From contig NZ_PDNU01000015.1 in assembly GCF_002631185.1 (NCBI RefSeq), positions 112,334-176,333 on the forward strand: DNA of 64,000 bases, in the 5' to 3' direction. A program made the position numbers and the translations under genes. Positions within the stretch are counted from its first letter, which is position 1. The number at the start of each line of letters is the position of its first letter. Positions 36,001 through 46,794 of this stretch are shown here, piece by piece. The notes below the pieces were generated by a model. That model had not been told where the DNA came from. It did not search any database and saw only the letters and a program-made list of their open reading frames with translations. Source of the DNA: Teichococcus rhizosphaerae (lineage in GTDB: Bacteria > Pseudomonadota > Alphaproteobacteria > Acetobacterales > Acetobacteraceae).

Positions 36001-36192
36001 ATGATGCGCAAGATCCTGGCCACCCTTCTTCCGGCCCTTGTCCTCGCATTGCCGCTGATGGCATGCAGCGAGGGGCCGGGCGAGCGTGCGGGCCGCAGCC
36101 TGGATCGCGCCGGCGAGAACATCCGCGACACCATCGACCCGCCGAAGGGCCCCGGTGAGCGCCTGGGCCGCAGCATCGACCGCACCCTCTGA
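36001..36192 (+). CDS. Entericidin-like small lipoprotein
   Basis: A 63-residue lipoprotein with signal 'ILATLLPALVLALPLMAC' (Cys22 lipidated). The mature part contains two copies of a short module, 'GPGERAGRSLDRAGENI' and 'GPGERLGRSIDRTL'. Small size, lipobox and amphipathic R-S-x-D-R helices resemble entericidin/EcnA-B proteins, which are RpoS-controlled in enterobacteria. AAGGAG ribosome binding site 4 bases before ATG 36001. An EcfG-like promoter lies upstream, consistent with stress control. Confidence 0.8.
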   Translation: MMRKILATLLPALVLALPLMACSEGPGERAGRSLDRAGENIRDTIDPPKGPGERLGRSIDRTL

Positions 36193-36241
36193 GGGCGGCC
36201 GCACCTGAACACGCCTTGACCCGCGCCGCAGGAGAAACGCC

Positions 36242-36511
36242 ATGCCCCGTTATTCCGCCTCCTTCGACACCTCCTCCGTGGAGGAACGCATCGCCGACCT
36301 GCGCCGCAAGGTGGACGAGCTGATGCAGGAGCAGGTGAACCCGGCGCTGTCCCGCGTCGGCAGCCGCGCGCAGAGCCTGGCGCACCAGGTGAGCCACACC
36401 ACCCGCCGCGAGGCGGACCACGCGATGGACCTGGTGCGTGAGCGCCCGGTCGTCACCATCGCGGTGGCGGTGGGCGTGGGTATCCTGATCGCCCGCCTGC
36501 TGCGGCGCTGA
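36242..36511 (+). CDS. DUF883/ElaB-YqjD-like membrane-anchored protein
   Basis: An 89-residue protein: a soluble helical part (about 10-65; 'SSVEERIADLRRKVDELMQEQVNPALSRVGSRAQSL') and one C-terminal membrane helix with the family ending 'RERPVVTIAVAVGVGILIARLLRR'. YqjD/ElaB proteins tether ribosomes to the membrane in stationary phase. Good ribosome binding site (CAGGAG). Overlaps by one base the following holin-fold gene, equivalent to the yqjD-yqjE pairing in E. coli. Confidence 0.85.
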   Translation: MPRYSASFDTSSVEERIADLRRKVDELMQEQVNPALSRVGSRAQSLAHQVSHTTRREADHAMDLVRERPVVTIAVAVGVGILIARLLRR

Positions 36512-36930
36512 TGCCCATGCGCGCGTTCCGCCTCGTCACCGTCTCCCTGGAAGCGGAGCGCGTGCTGCTGGGCCTTCAGGCCAAACGGATGGCCGTGAAG
36601 GTGGCGATGGGCGCGGTGGCCGCCCTGTTCGGCTTTGCCGCCTTCGCCATGGCGCACCTGCTGGTCTGGCTGGCGCTGGAGCCGCATCTCGGGCCGCTCG
36701 GGCGGGCCGGCGCCATCCTGGCCGGCGATCTGGTGATCGCGGGCCTCCTCGTAATGCTGGCGCTGCGCGACAATCCCAGCCGCCAGGAGATCGAGGCCCG
36801 CATGCTGCGGGACAACGCCATCAGCCAGGCGCGGGCGAGCTTCGGGCTGCTGCCCATGCTGGGCGGCGTGGCGCGCTCGCCGCTTCTGGGGGTGATCATC
36901 GGCATGCTGAGCCGCCGGAAGCGCGACTGA
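36511..36930 (+). CDS. YqjE-like / holin-superfamily III membrane protein
   Basis: A 139-residue protein with two membrane helices ('VAMGAVAALFGFAAFAMAHLLVWLAL' and 'GRAGAILAGDLVIAGLLVMLAL') and amphipathic ends, as in the putative phage-holin 3_6/YqjE family. Despite the family name this is not evidence for a phage; the pair with a DUF883 protein is a common stress-regulated membrane module. One-base overlap with the upstream gene implies co-expression. Confidence 0.8.
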   Translation: MPMRAFRLVTVSLEAERVLLGLQAKRMAVKVAMGAVAALFGFAAFAMAHLLVWLALEPHLGPLGRAGAILAGDLVIAGLLVMLALRDNPSRQEIEARMLRDNAISQARASFGLLPMLGGVARSPLLGVIIGMLSRRKRD

Positions 36931-36977
36931 ACCCTCCCCGCCCGCTTGGGCGGGCGGGCCTCCCCCCGGGAGAAAGG

Positions 36978-37475
36978 CTATCCCAGCAGGCGGTGCAGCA
37001 GCCGGATGAGCGCGCGCCGCTCCTCCGGCGCCAGCGGCGCCAGGAGCTGCTCATTGGCCCGCCGGCCCTGCACCATGGCTTCCGCCAGCACCGTCTCCCC
37101 CGCCGGGGCGAGGGAAAGCACCACGGTGCGCCGGTCCAGTGGGTCGCGCGCCACATCCACCAGCCCGCGGTCGCGCAGCCGCGCGACGACGCCCTGGATG
37201 GTGGCCGGATCGAGCGCCACGGCGCGGCCCAACGCGTTCTGCGTGGCCCGCCCCAGCTCCCCGAGCTTCAGCAGGGTGGCGAATTGCGTGGAGGTGAGGC
37301 CGCCGATCGCGCCCCGGTCCTGGAACAGCGAGGCGTGGCGCTGGTGGGCGCGGCGCAGCAGGTGGCCCACGGATTCGTCGAGGCTGTAGCCGGAGGAGGG
37401 TGCCTGGGGGATGATGTCCTGCTCCCGCACCGCATCCAGGAGCAGCGTGATATTCTGGTCCGTGATGGCGCCCAT
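36978..37475 (-). CDS. MarR family transcriptional regulator
   Basis: A 165-residue winged-helix repressor-type protein. The DNA-binding part is 'LTSTQFATLLKLGELGRATQNALGRAVALDPATIQGVVARLRDRGLVDVARDPLDRRTVVLSLAPAGE', with the MarR wing 'DPLDRRTVVLSL'. Dimerisation helices lie at both ends. It converges with the holin-type gene. A 15-bp near-palindrome 52-66 bases upstream of its start is a candidate autoregulatory operator. The ligand and targets are unknown. Confidence 0.93.
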   Translation of the reverse strand: MGAITDQNITLLLDAVREQDIIPQAPSSGYSLDESVGHLLRRAHQRHASLFQDRGAIGGLTSTQFATLLKLGELGRATQNALGRAVALDPATIQGVVARLRDRGLVDVARDPLDRRTVVLSLAPAGETVLAEAMVQGRRANEQLLAPLAPEERRALIRLLHRLLG

Positions 37476-37526
37476 CCTACTCTGCCGCGAAGGTTACGCC
37501 ACCATCCCGCCACAATTCCGGCGCGT

Positions 37527-37541
37527 CAACCGAATCGATTG
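37527..37541. promoter_or_regulatory. Candidate MarR operator
   Basis: CAACCGAATCGATTG is a 15-bp near-palindrome (one mismatch between 7-bp arms around a central A). On the minus strand it abuts and partly overlaps a TTGACG -35-like hexamer in front of the marR gene, a good position for repression. Confidence 0.45.
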
Positions 37542-37565
37542 TGCGGTGCCGCGAAGCGGGCAGGG

Positions 37566-37958
37566 TCAGGGCCGCAGCGCCCGGTAGCCGAAGGCCAGCA
37601 GCGTGATCCCGCCCAGGGAGAGCGCGGCCATGCCGGCGCGGTCGGCGTGCCACATCAGCCGCTCGGCCAGAATGGCGGCAAGCTGCCGGTGCCCCTCATG
37701 GCCGCGCAGGCGCGCCGCCCTGCCCCCCGCCAGGGTGGAGAGCTGCCGCCAGAGCTGCGTCCCCCGCAGGTCCCGCCGCGGCACCGACAGGGCGAGACCC
37801 CACAGGATGAGCCAGAGCGCGGCGGTCAGCAGAGCGCCGCTTTGCAGGGCGAGCAGCGGCGCCTGGGCCAGTCCGGCCATGATGACGACGATGCCCAGCA
37901 CGAGACCGAGCAGGACCCGCCTGATCGCCTGGTCAGCCAGTGCGCGGAGCGTATCCAT
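37566..37958 (-). CDS. Small two-helix membrane protein, hypothetical
   Basis: A 130-residue protein beginning MDTLRALADQAIRRVLLGLVLG. Two membrane segments form a hairpin at about 11-55 ('VLLGLVLGIVVIMAGLA', 'GALLTAALWLILWGLAL'), and a third hydrophobic stretch may lie near the C-terminus ('MAALSLGGITLLAFGY'). A G-rich ribosome binding site (AAGGGGGG) lies about 8 bases before the ATG. It lies upstream of marR on the same strand with a 90-base gap containing the candidate operator. Unrecognised family. Confidence 0.6.
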   Translation of the reverse strand: MDTLRALADQAIRRVLLGLVLGIVVIMAGLAQAPLLALQSGALLTAALWLILWGLALSVPRRDLRGTQLWRQLSTLAGGRAARLRGHEGHRQLAAILAERLMWHADRAGMAALSLGGITLLAFGYRALRP

Positions 37959-38551
37959 CCATGGCCCCCCTTCTCCTCCATGCTGACGCCGGTTGGCCAA
38001 AGATTCCAGCCGGTTCTGCGCGCGCGAGTGGCGCTGTCCGCAGGCCGCCGCCCTTCGCGCCGGGGGCAGGGCCAGGCCGGGAAGCCCGCCCCGAGCTCAG
38101 GCCGGCATCCAGGCGGTGCCCGCCCTGCCTTTCATATTGGGCGAACAGGGCAGCGCACCAAGTGTTGCAGCGGCAGGGGCGGGAAACACGGCCGGAGCGC
38201 CGGGAGCGGGAGATGCAACGCCATTCCCCGCCAGATGGCGCGGCTGTCATGCGGCTCTTTCGCGAACGGAAGGCGGCCATGAGGGCGCTTCCGGACAAGG
38301 CCAGGGTTTCCAGCGCGGTGGCGGCCGCGCCGGCATTTCGATCTCGCGCCGCAACATAACTTTTTGGTGAGGACAGGGCCGCCCCCGTTTCCACGATTTC
38401 ATCGTTGCGATGGCGACGCCACAATCCGCCTGCCGTCACGCTGGGCAGTCTCAGGCCGGGATCTTGGGCTTGAACACCGCAAGCCATGGTGGCGCGGACC
38501 ATCAACAAAGAAAAACCGGGGCGCCCCGCGGCGCATCCGGCAAGGGCAGGA
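37959..38551. other. Long intergenic region before the MHS transporter
   Basis: About 590 bases with no gene I can support. Frames on both strands are open by composition only: Arg/Pro/Ala-rich translations, no ribosome binding sites, no recognisable motif. A less GC-rich patch at about 38333-38370 (CGCAACATAACTTTTTGGTG) may belong to the transporter promoter, but I cannot place -35/-10 boxes with confidence. Confidence 0.4.
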
Positions 38552-40270
38552 ATGGGTTCGAAGATGCGCTCTGCAACACCCAGAACAGATACGGCGAATC
38601 GGCCGATGTCGCGTGAGGAGAAGCGCGTCATCCTGGCCTCGTCGCTTGGAACCGTCTTCGAGTGGTACGATTTCTACCTGTACGGCTCGCTCGCGGTCAT
38701 CATCGGCGCGAAGTTCTTCAGCCAGTTCCCGGAGGGAACGCGGAACATCTTCGCGCTGCTGGCCTTCGCCGCCGGCTTCCTGGTGCGCCCCTTCGGCGCG
38801 TTGGTGTTCGGCCGGTTGGGCGACCTGGTGGGCCGGAAATACACCTTCCTGGTCACCATCCTGATCATGGGTGCCTCGACCTTCATCGTCGGCATCCTGC
38901 CCACCTCGGACCAGATCGGCATCACCGCCGCCATCATCCTGATCGTGCTGCGCTGCCTCCAGGGCCTGGCGCTGGGCGGCGAGTATGGCGGCGCGGCCAC
39001 CTACGTGGCCGAGCACGCGCCGCATGGCCGGCGCGGCTTCTACACCAGCTTCATCCAGCTCACCGCCACGGGCGGCCTGTTCCTGTCGCTGATGGTGATC
39101 CTGTTCACCCGCTCGGCCCTCGGCGAGGAGGCCTTCCTCGACTGGGGCTGGCGCATCCCCTTCCTGGTCTCCATCCTGCTGCTCGGCATCTCCGTCTGGA
39201 TCCGCATGCAACTGCAGGAGAGCCCGGCCTTCAAGAAGATGAAGGAGGAGGGCACCGGCTCCAAGGCGCCGATCTCCGAGGCCTTCGGCCAGTGGAAGAA
39301 CGCCCGCGTGGCGCTGTTCGCCCTGCTCGGCCTTGTCGCCGGCCAGGCGGTGGTCTGGTACACGGGCCAGTTCTACGCGCTGTTCTTCCTCGGCTCCGTG
39401 CTGAAGGTGGATGGCTACACCACCAACATGCTCATCGCCTGGTCGCTGCTGCTGGGCTCGGGCGGCTTCATCCTGTTCGGCTGGCTGTCGGACAAGGTCG
39501 GCCGCAAGCCGATCATCCTCGGCGGCTGCCTGATCGCGGCGCTCACCTACTTCCCGCTGTTCAAGCTGATCAGCGCCGAGGCCAACCCGGCGCTGCACGC
39601 CGCGCACCAGAACATCACCGTGGTGGTGCAGGCCGACCCGGCCGACTGCTCCTTCCAGTTCAACCCGACCGGCACCGCCCGCTTCACCAACAGCTGCGAC
39701 ATCGCCAAGGCGGCGCTGGCCCGGCTCTCGGTGAACTACACGGTGGAAGCCGCGCCCGCCGGCACCGCCGCCACCGTGCGGATCGGCGATACCGCCATCC
39801 CCTCCTCCACGCCCAACTTCGCGCAGGCGGTGGGCACGGCCATCACCGCGGCGGGCTACCCGGCGGCTTCGAACCCGACCGTGGTGAAGATGAACCACCC
39901 GTTCGACTTCTTCCGCGAGCAGCCGGCGGTGCTGATCGCCGTACTGACCCTGCTGGTGATCTACGTCACCATGGTCTACGGCCCGATCGCGGCGGCACTG
40001 GTCGAGCTGTTCCCGACCCGCATCCGCTACACCTCCATGTCGCTGCCCTACCACATCGGCAATGGCTGGTTCGGCGGCCTGCTGCCCGCCACCTCCTTCG
40101 CCATGATCGCGCAGACCGGCGACGTCTATTACGGCCTCTGGTACCCGGTGGTGATCGCCCTCGCCACGGTGGTCATCGGCATCTTCTTCGTGCCCGAGAC
40201 CAAGGACCGCGACATCTTCGCCGAGGACGAGACCGAGGCGCAGCCAAGCGCGGCGCGGGCGCGGGTCTAG
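38552..40270 (+). CDS. MHS-family MFS transporter with large periplasmic insert
   Basis: A 572-residue major facilitator of the metabolite:H+ symporter group (ProP/KgtP/ShiA-like). 'LASSLGTVFEWYDFYLYGSLA' is the MHS start, 'GRLGDLVGRKYTFL' the loop 2-3 motif and 'RCLQGLALGGEYGGAATYVAEHAP' the family fingerprint. Between the later helices (about residues 345-450) lies a hydrophilic domain of about 100 residues with two cysteines ('PADCSFQF', 'FTNSCDIA'), absent from E. coli MHS proteins. Start 38552 follows CAAGGGCAGGA; 38564 is an alternative. Substrate probably an organic acid; adjacent prpE hints at propionate. Confidence 0.9.
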   Translation: MGSKMRSATPRTDTANRPMSREEKRVILASSLGTVFEWYDFYLYGSLAVIIGAKFFSQFPEGTRNIFALLAFAAGFLVRPFGALVFGRLGDLVGRKYTFLVTILIMGASTFIVGILPTSDQIGITAAIILIVLRCLQGLALGGEYGGAATYVAEHAPHGRRGFYTSFIQLTATGGLFLSLMVILFTRSALGEEAFLDWGWRIPFLVSILLLGISVWIRMQLQESPAFKKMKEEGTGSKAPISEAFGQWKNARVALFALLGLVAGQAVVWYTGQFYALFFLGSVLKVDGYTTNMLIAWSLLLGSGGFILFGWLSDKVGRKPIILGGCLIAALTYFPLFKLISAEANPALHAAHQNITVVVQADPADCSFQFNPTGTARFTNSCDIAKAALARLSVNYTVEAAPAGTAATVRIGDTAIPSSTPNFAQAVGTAITAAGYPAASNPTVVKMNHPFDFFREQPAVLIAVLTLLVIYVTMVYGPIAAALVELFPTRIRYTSMSLPYHIGNGWFGGLLPATSFAMIAQTGDVYYGLWYPVVIALATVVIGIFFVPETKDRDIFAEDETEAQPSAARARV

Positions 40271-40282
40271 CCGCGCCCGGCC

Positions 40283-40364
40283 GGCGGCCGCGCTCCGGCG
40301 CGGCCGCCCTCCAGCCTGGCCGCTCCCGGTGCCGGAGCCCGCTCCCTGGCGGGAGGGCTCCGGC
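40283..40364 (+). terminator. Two consecutive hairpins after the transporter gene
   Basis: GGCGGCCGCGC (40283-40293) pairs with GCGCGGCCGCC (40298-40308). A second stem, GCCGGAGCC...GGCTCCGGC with an inner CTCCC/GGGAG pairing, spans 40331-40364. No T-tract. They probably separate the transporter and prpE transcripts. Confidence 0.6.
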
Positions 40365-40491
40365 TTCCGCCCCTCCCGGGCGCAGAGAGGGGCGGCCCCC
40401 TTTCCGCCGCGCCGGGGCGCATTCCCCGGCCGGTCCGGCGCTCCGCGACGCGGCGCCCGTTTCCACAAGAAGAACCATCGGGAGGCTTTCC

Positions 40492-42387
40492 ATGCCGGAT
40501 GGCTATGACGCCACCTATGCCCGCTGGCGCCAGGACCCGGAGGGCTACTGGCTCCAGGCCGCCGGCGGCATCGACTGGTCCGCGCCGCCCGCCCGCGCCT
40601 TCGACCCCGGCCAGGGCGTCTATGGCCGCTGGTTCCCGGATGCGCGGCTGAACATCTGCCACAACGCCATCGACCGCCACGTCGCCGCCGGGCGCGGCGG
40701 CCAGCCGGCGCTGATCTGGGACAGCCCGCTGGCCGGCGCGAAATCCCGCCTCACCTATGCCGAGCTGCTGGACCGCACGGCGCGGCTGGCCGGCGCCATG
40801 GCCGCGCGCGGCGTCGGCGCGGGGGACCGGGTGGTGATCTACATGCCCATGGTGCCGGAGGCCGCCATCGCCATGCTGGCCTGCGCGCGGCTGGGGGCGG
40901 TGCATTCCGTGGTGTTCGGCGGCTTCGCGGCGGCGGAGCTGGCGGCGCGCATCACCGATGCCGAGCCGAGGCTGGTGCTGTCCGCCTCCTGCGGCATCGA
41001 GCCGGGGCGGGTGGTGAAGTACAAGCCGCTGCTGGACGCGGCGCTGGCGCTCTCGCCGCACCGCGTCGGCGCCTGCCTCGTCCTGCAGCGCGAGACCTGG
41101 CGCTGCGAGCTGGAGCCGGGGCGGGGCGAGGACATGGAGGCGGCCATGGCCGCCGCCGCGCCGCACCCCTGCGTCGAGGTGGCGGCCACCGACCCGCTCT
41201 ACATCCTCTACACCAGCGGCACGACGGGAAAGCCCAAGGGCATCCTGCGCGACTGCGGCGGCTACGCGGTGGCGCTGCACCATTCCATAGGCCTGCTCTA
41301 CGGGCTCGGGGCGGGCGACGTGTCCTGGACGGCCAGCGACGTGGGCTGGGTGGTGGGCCATTCCTACATCGTCTACGGGCCGCTGCTGGCGGGCTGCACC
41401 TCCGTCATCTACGAGGGCAAGCCGGTGGGGACGCCCGATGCCGGCGCCTTCTGGCGCGTCTGCGCCGAGCATGGGGTGAAGGTGCTGTTCACCGCCCCCA
41501 CCGCGCTGCGCGCCATCAAGAAGGAGGACCCGGAGGGCAGGCTGCTGGCGGGGCACGACCTTTCGAAGCTGGAGGCGCTGTTCCTGGCCGGCGAGCGCTG
41601 CGACCCGGACACGGCGCTCTGGGCCGAGCGGCTGCTGCGCCGCCCCGTGGTGGACCATTGGTGGCAGACCGAGACGGGCTGGTGCATCACCGGCAATTTC
41701 CGCGGCGCCGGGCTGTTCCCGATGCGCGCCGGGTCGGGCGGCAAGCCGGCGCCGGGCTATGTGGTGGAGGCGCTGGACGAGGGCGGAAAGCCCGTGCCGC
41801 CGGGGCGGATCGGCAGCCTGGCCATCCGCCTGCCGCTGCCGCCCGCCTGCCTGCCCGGCCTCTACCGGGCCGAGGCGCGCTTCCGCGAGGCCTATCTCGA
41901 AACCTTCCCCGGCCACTACAACACGGGCGATGCCGGCATGGTGGACGAGGATGGCTATGTCTGGGTGATGTCCCGCACGGACGACATCATCAACGTCGCC
42001 GGCCACCGCCTCTCGACGGGCGCCATGGAGGAGGTGCTGGCTTCCCACCCCGATGTGGCGGAATGCGCGGTGGTGGGGGTGCGGGACAGCCTGAAGGGCC
42101 AGGCGCCGCTCGGCCTCGTCGTGCTGAAGGCCGGCGTGGACAAGGCCGAGGCGGTGCTGGCGCGCGAGCTGGTGGCGCTGGTGCGGGAGCGGATCGGGCC
42201 TGTCGCCGCCTTCAAGGAGGCGCGGGTGGTGGCCCGCCTGCCCAAGACCCGCAGCGGCAAGATCCTGCGCGCCACGCTGCGCAAGCTGGCCGATGGCGAC
42301 GAGTTCGCCGTGCCGCCCACCATCGACGACCCGGCGATCCTGGAGGAGATCGGCGCGGTGCTGAAGGAGGCGCGGCCCGTGGCCTGA
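40492..42387 (+). CDS. prpE: Propionyl-CoA synthetase
   Basis: PrpE activates propionate (and acetate) with ATP and CoA via an acyl-adenylate. The 631-residue enzyme has the AMP-binding P-loop 'YILYTSGTTGKPKGI', 'WWQTETGWCITGNFRG', the hinge region 'MSRTDDIINVAGHRLSTGAMEEVL' and the catalytic Lys590 in 'LPKTRSGKILR'. 'HRLSTGAMEEV' favours PrpE over acetyl-CoA synthetase. Ribosome binding site GGGAGG. It follows the MHS transporter; uptake and activation of a short carboxylic acid is a reasonable joint role. No prpB/C/D is in the window. Confidence 0.92.
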   Translation: MPDGYDATYARWRQDPEGYWLQAAGGIDWSAPPARAFDPGQGVYGRWFPDARLNICHNAIDRHVAAGRGGQPALIWDSPLAGAKSRLTYAELLDRTARLAGAMAARGVGAGDRVVIYMPMVPEAAIAMLACARLGAVHSVVFGGFAAAELAARITDAEPRLVLSASCGIEPGRVVKYKPLLDAALALSPHRVGACLVLQRETWRCELEPGRGEDMEAAMAAAAPHPCVEVAATDPLYILYTSGTTGKPKGILRDCGGYAVALHHSIGLLYGLGAGDVSWTASDVGWVVGHSYIVYGPLLAGCTSVIYEGKPVGTPDAGAFWRVCAEHGVKVLFTAPTALRAIKKEDPEGRLLAGHDLSKLEALFLAGERCDPDTALWAERLLRRPVVDHWWQTETGWCITGNFRGAGLFPMRAGSGGKPAPGYVVEALDEGGKPVPPGRIGSLAIRLPLPPACLPGLYRAEARFREAYLETFPGHYNTGDAGMVDEDGYVWVMSRTDDIINVAGHRLSTGAMEEVLASHPDVAECAVVGVRDSLKGQAPLGLVVLKAGVDKAEAVLARELVALVRERIGPVAAFKEARVVARLPKTRSGKILRATLRKLADGDEFAVPPTIDDPAILEEIGAVLKEARPVA

Positions 42388-42417
42388 GGCGGCGGGGGAG
42401 GGGCAGCGCCCCCGCCC

Positions 42418-42839
42418 TCAGCCCTTCAGCGCCGCCAGGGCGCGGGTGAAGGCGCGCCAGTCATCCTTGCGGGTGGCGGCGCGGGCGCTGCCATCCTCCA
42501 GCTTGGCGTAGAGGGTCAGCACGCCCTTGGCCCAGAGGCCGTCGAACAGCCGCTCGTCGGAGAAGGCGAGCTCGGTGGTGCGCTCGAACACGGCGGCCTT
42601 GACGCGCGGCTGCACCTTGAGCAGCCACCACGCCATGCCCGCCGCCAGCACCGCCGCGCCCACATGGACGTTCTGCGTCAGCCAGGCGGCGAGCGAGCAG
42701 GCGAGCAGGATGCCCACCGGCCAGGCCAGCGTCTCCACCGGGCGGTAGGCCGGCGAGCCGGCCACGTTCATCTTGCGGACATGGACGCCGAGCTGGACCT
42801 TGTCCTGGCGGACCAGCTCTTTCAGCGTCTCGAACTCGT

Positions 42840-42843
<4 letters not shown>
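42418..42843 (-). CDS. Hypothetical membrane protein at end of yej operon
   Basis: A 141-residue protein beginning MNEFETLKELVRQDKVQLGV, with two membrane helices forming a hairpin at about 40-75 ('LAWPVGILLACSLAAWL', 'VGAAVLAAGMAWWLL') and a cytoplasmic C-terminal domain of about 65 residues. Its ATG overlaps the stop of the YejF-type ATPase (ATGA), so it is the last gene of the transporter operon. Unrecognised family; an accessory role in the transporter is possible. Confidence 0.75.
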
Positions 42844-44464
<1,621 letters not shown>

Positions 44465-44468
<4 letters not shown>

Positions 44469-45505
44469 CGCTCGCCTCCGGGCAGCTTGCGGGGATCGAA
44501 GGCGTCGCGCACCGCCTCGCCCACGAAGATCAGCAGGGTCAGCACGCCGCCCAGCACGCAGAAGGCGGTGATGCCGAGCCAGGGCGCCTGGAGGTTGTTC
44601 TTGCCCTGGCTGACCAGCTCGCCGAGCGAGGGCGAGCCGGGCGGCAGGCCGAAGCCCAGGAAGTCCAGGCTGGCCAGGATGGTGACCGAGCCGGACAGCA
44701 GGAAGGGCAGGAAGGTCAGCGTCGCCACCATGGCGTTGGGCAGGATGTGGCGCGTCATCACCCGCGTGTCCGACACGCCGAGCGCCTTGGCGGCCCGCAC
44801 ATAGTCGAGGTTGCGGCCGCGCAGGAACTCGGCCCGCACCACGCCGGTGAGCGACATCCAGGAGAACAGCAGCAGGAAGACGAGCAGCGTCCAGAAGCCC
44901 GGCTCGATGACGCTGGCCAGGATGATCAGCAGGAAGAGCTGCGGCATGCCGGACCAGATCTCGATGAAGCGCTGGAAGCCGAGATCGACCCAGCCCCCGT
45001 AATAGCCCTGCACCGCCCCCGCCGCGATGCCGATGACCGAGGAGGCCAGGGTGAGCGCGAAGCCGAACAGCACCGAGATGCGGAAGCCGTAGATGACGCG
45101 CGCCAGCACGTCCCGCGCCTGGTCGTCCGTGCCGAGGAGGTTCTGCCAGGAGGGGGGCGAGGGGGCGGGCTGGCCGAGGTCGCGGATGATGGTGTCGTGC
45201 CGGTAGGGGATGGGCGGCCAGAGCATCCAGCCGCCCTGCGCCGCGACCTCCTCCGCCAAGGCGGGATCGCGCCAGATGGCGGCGGTGGGGAAGCCGCCCT
45301 CGATGACGTCGCTTTCCGCGTATTCCACCGCCACGGGGAAGAACCACCTCTCCCCCACCTTGGCCAGCAGCGGGCGGTCATTGGCCACCAGCTCGGCGCC
45401 GAGGGTGACGAGGAACAGCAGCGCGAAGATCCAGAGCGACCACCAGCCGCGCCGGTTAGCGCGGAAATTGGCCAGCCGGCGCCGGGTGATGGGGGAAAGG
45501 CTCAT
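44465..45505 (-). CDS. yejE: Peptide ABC transporter permease (YejE type)
   Basis: A 346-residue inner-membrane permease with an N-terminal membrane helix, a periplasmic insertion (about 45-130) typical of YejE, and five further helices. The EAA loop reads '[34 protein letters not shown]'. It pairs with the YejB-type permease. Coupled by overlaps on both sides. In E. coli YejABEF imports microcin C and N-formyl peptides; the natural substrate here is not known. Confidence 0.93.
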
Positions 45506-46608
45506 CGGCGCGCCTCGAAGTCGATGCGCGGGTCGATCAGCGTGTAGGTGAGGTCGCCCACGATCTGCATGACCAGCCCGAGCAGGGTGAAGATGTAGAG
45601 GGTGCCGAACATCACCGGGTAGTCGCGCCGGATGGCGGCCTCGAAGCCGAGCAGCCCGAGGCCGTCGAGCGAGAAGACGATCTCGACCAGCAGCGCGCCG
45701 GTGAACAGGATGCCGATGAAGGCCGCCGGGAAGCCCGCGATGATCAGCAGCATGGCGTTGCGGAACACATGGCCGTAGAGCACCCGCCCCTCGCCCGCCC
45801 CCTTGGCGCGGGCGGTGACGACGTACTGCTTGTTGATCTCCTCCAGGAAGGAGTTCTTGGTCAGCATGGTCAGCCCCGCGAAGCCGCCGATCACCAGCGC
45901 CAGCGTCGGCAGCGCCATGTGCCAGGCATAGTCGGCCGCGCGCTGCCAGAAGGGCCAGTCGGCGCTGCCGGAGGAGGCGAGGCCGCGCAGCGGGAAGATC
46001 TGCAGGAAGGAGCCGCCGGCGAACAGCACCACCAGCAGGATGGCGAACAGGAAGCCCGGCACCGCGTAGCCCACCAGCACCACGCCCGATGTCCAGGCAT
46101 CGAAGCGCGTGCCGTCGCGCACCGCCTTGCGGATGCCGAGCGGGATGGAGACGAGATAGATGATCAGCGTGGACCACAGGCCGAGGCTGACGGAAACGGG
46201 CAGCTTCTCCCACAGCAGGTCCACCACCTTGCGGCCGCGGAACAGGCTCTCGCCGAAGTCGAAGGTCAGGTAGCCCTTCATCATGGCGAGGAAGCGCTCG
46301 TGCGCCGGCTTGTCGAAGCCGAAGAGCCGCTCGATCTCGGCCACCACCGCCGGGTCCATGCCGCGCGCGCCGCGATAGGTGCCGGAGGGGGCGTCGCCGC
46401 CCTGCGCCTGGGCGGGCGGCCCGCGCAGCTCGCCCTGCCCCTCGCCGGTGACGCGGCCGAGGACGCTGGCATTGTCGCCGCGCAGCTCGGCCAGCATCTG
46501 CTCCACCGGCCCGCCGGGCGCGAACTGCACGACGACGAAGTTGATCAGGATGATGCCGAACAGCGTCGGCACCAGCAGCGCCAGGCGGCGCAGCAGATAG
46601 GCTCCCAT
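45502..46608 (-). CDS. yejB: Peptide ABC transporter permease (YejB type)
   Basis: A 368-residue permease with six helices. The start '[37 protein letters not shown]' is the DppB/YejB hallmark. It carries the long YejB-specific periplasmic loop (about 40-110; '[26 protein letters not shown]'). The EAA motif is '[36 protein letters not shown]'. Overlaps yejE by 4 bases; separated from the binding-protein gene by 186 bases including a stem-loop. Confidence 0.93.
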   Translation of the reverse strand: MGAYLLRRLALLVPTLFGIILINFVVVQFAPGGPVEQMLAELRGDNASVLGRVTGEGQGELRGPPAQAQGGDAPSGTYRGARGMDPAVVAEIERLFGFDKPAHERFLAMMKGYLTFDFGESLFRGRKVVDLLWEKLPVSVSLGLWSTLIIYLVSIPLGIRKAVRDGTRFDAWTSGVVLVGYAVPGFLFAILLVVLFAGGSFLQIFPLRGLASSGSADWPFWQRAADYAWHMALPTLALVIGGFAGLTMLTKNSFLEEINKQYVVTARAKGAGEGRVLYGHVFRNAMLLIIAGFPAAFIGILFTGALLVEIVFSLDGLGLLGFEAAIRRDYPVMFGTLYIFTLLGLVMQIVGDLTYTLIDPRIDFEARR

Positions 46609-46760
46609 GTCTCGGTCAGGCGGCCGGGGGCAGCGGGGGAGGGGGAGTGCCGCGCCCGGGGCGCGAACAGGCGGTGAGAGGGTCTTGCGCGCGCATCATG
46701 TCCCCGTGATCCCTTTCCGGCCCCGAGCGGAAGGCCAGGGCCGGCAGCTGGAAGAAAGCC

Positions 46761-46785
46761 GCGGGGGGCGTGCCGCTCCCCCCGC
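46761..46785 (-). terminator. Intercistronic stem-loop after yejA
   Basis: GCGGGGGG (46761-46768) and CCCCCCGC (46778-46785) form an 8-bp stem 10 bases after the binding-protein stop on the minus strand. There is no T-tract. Such structures often stabilise the binding-protein message or attenuate the permease genes. Confidence 0.5.
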
Positions 46786-46794
46786 CCGCTGGCC

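Noticed and set aside
36511..36930. Holin-superfamily gene as a sign of a prophage.
   Set aside because: It is paired with a DUF883 gene like yqjD-yqjE and no other phage gene is nearby.
37940..38631. Overlapping open frames on both strands in the 590-base gap before the MHS transporter.
   Set aside because: No ribosome binding sites, composition typical of non-coding GC-rich DNA, and no recognisable domain.
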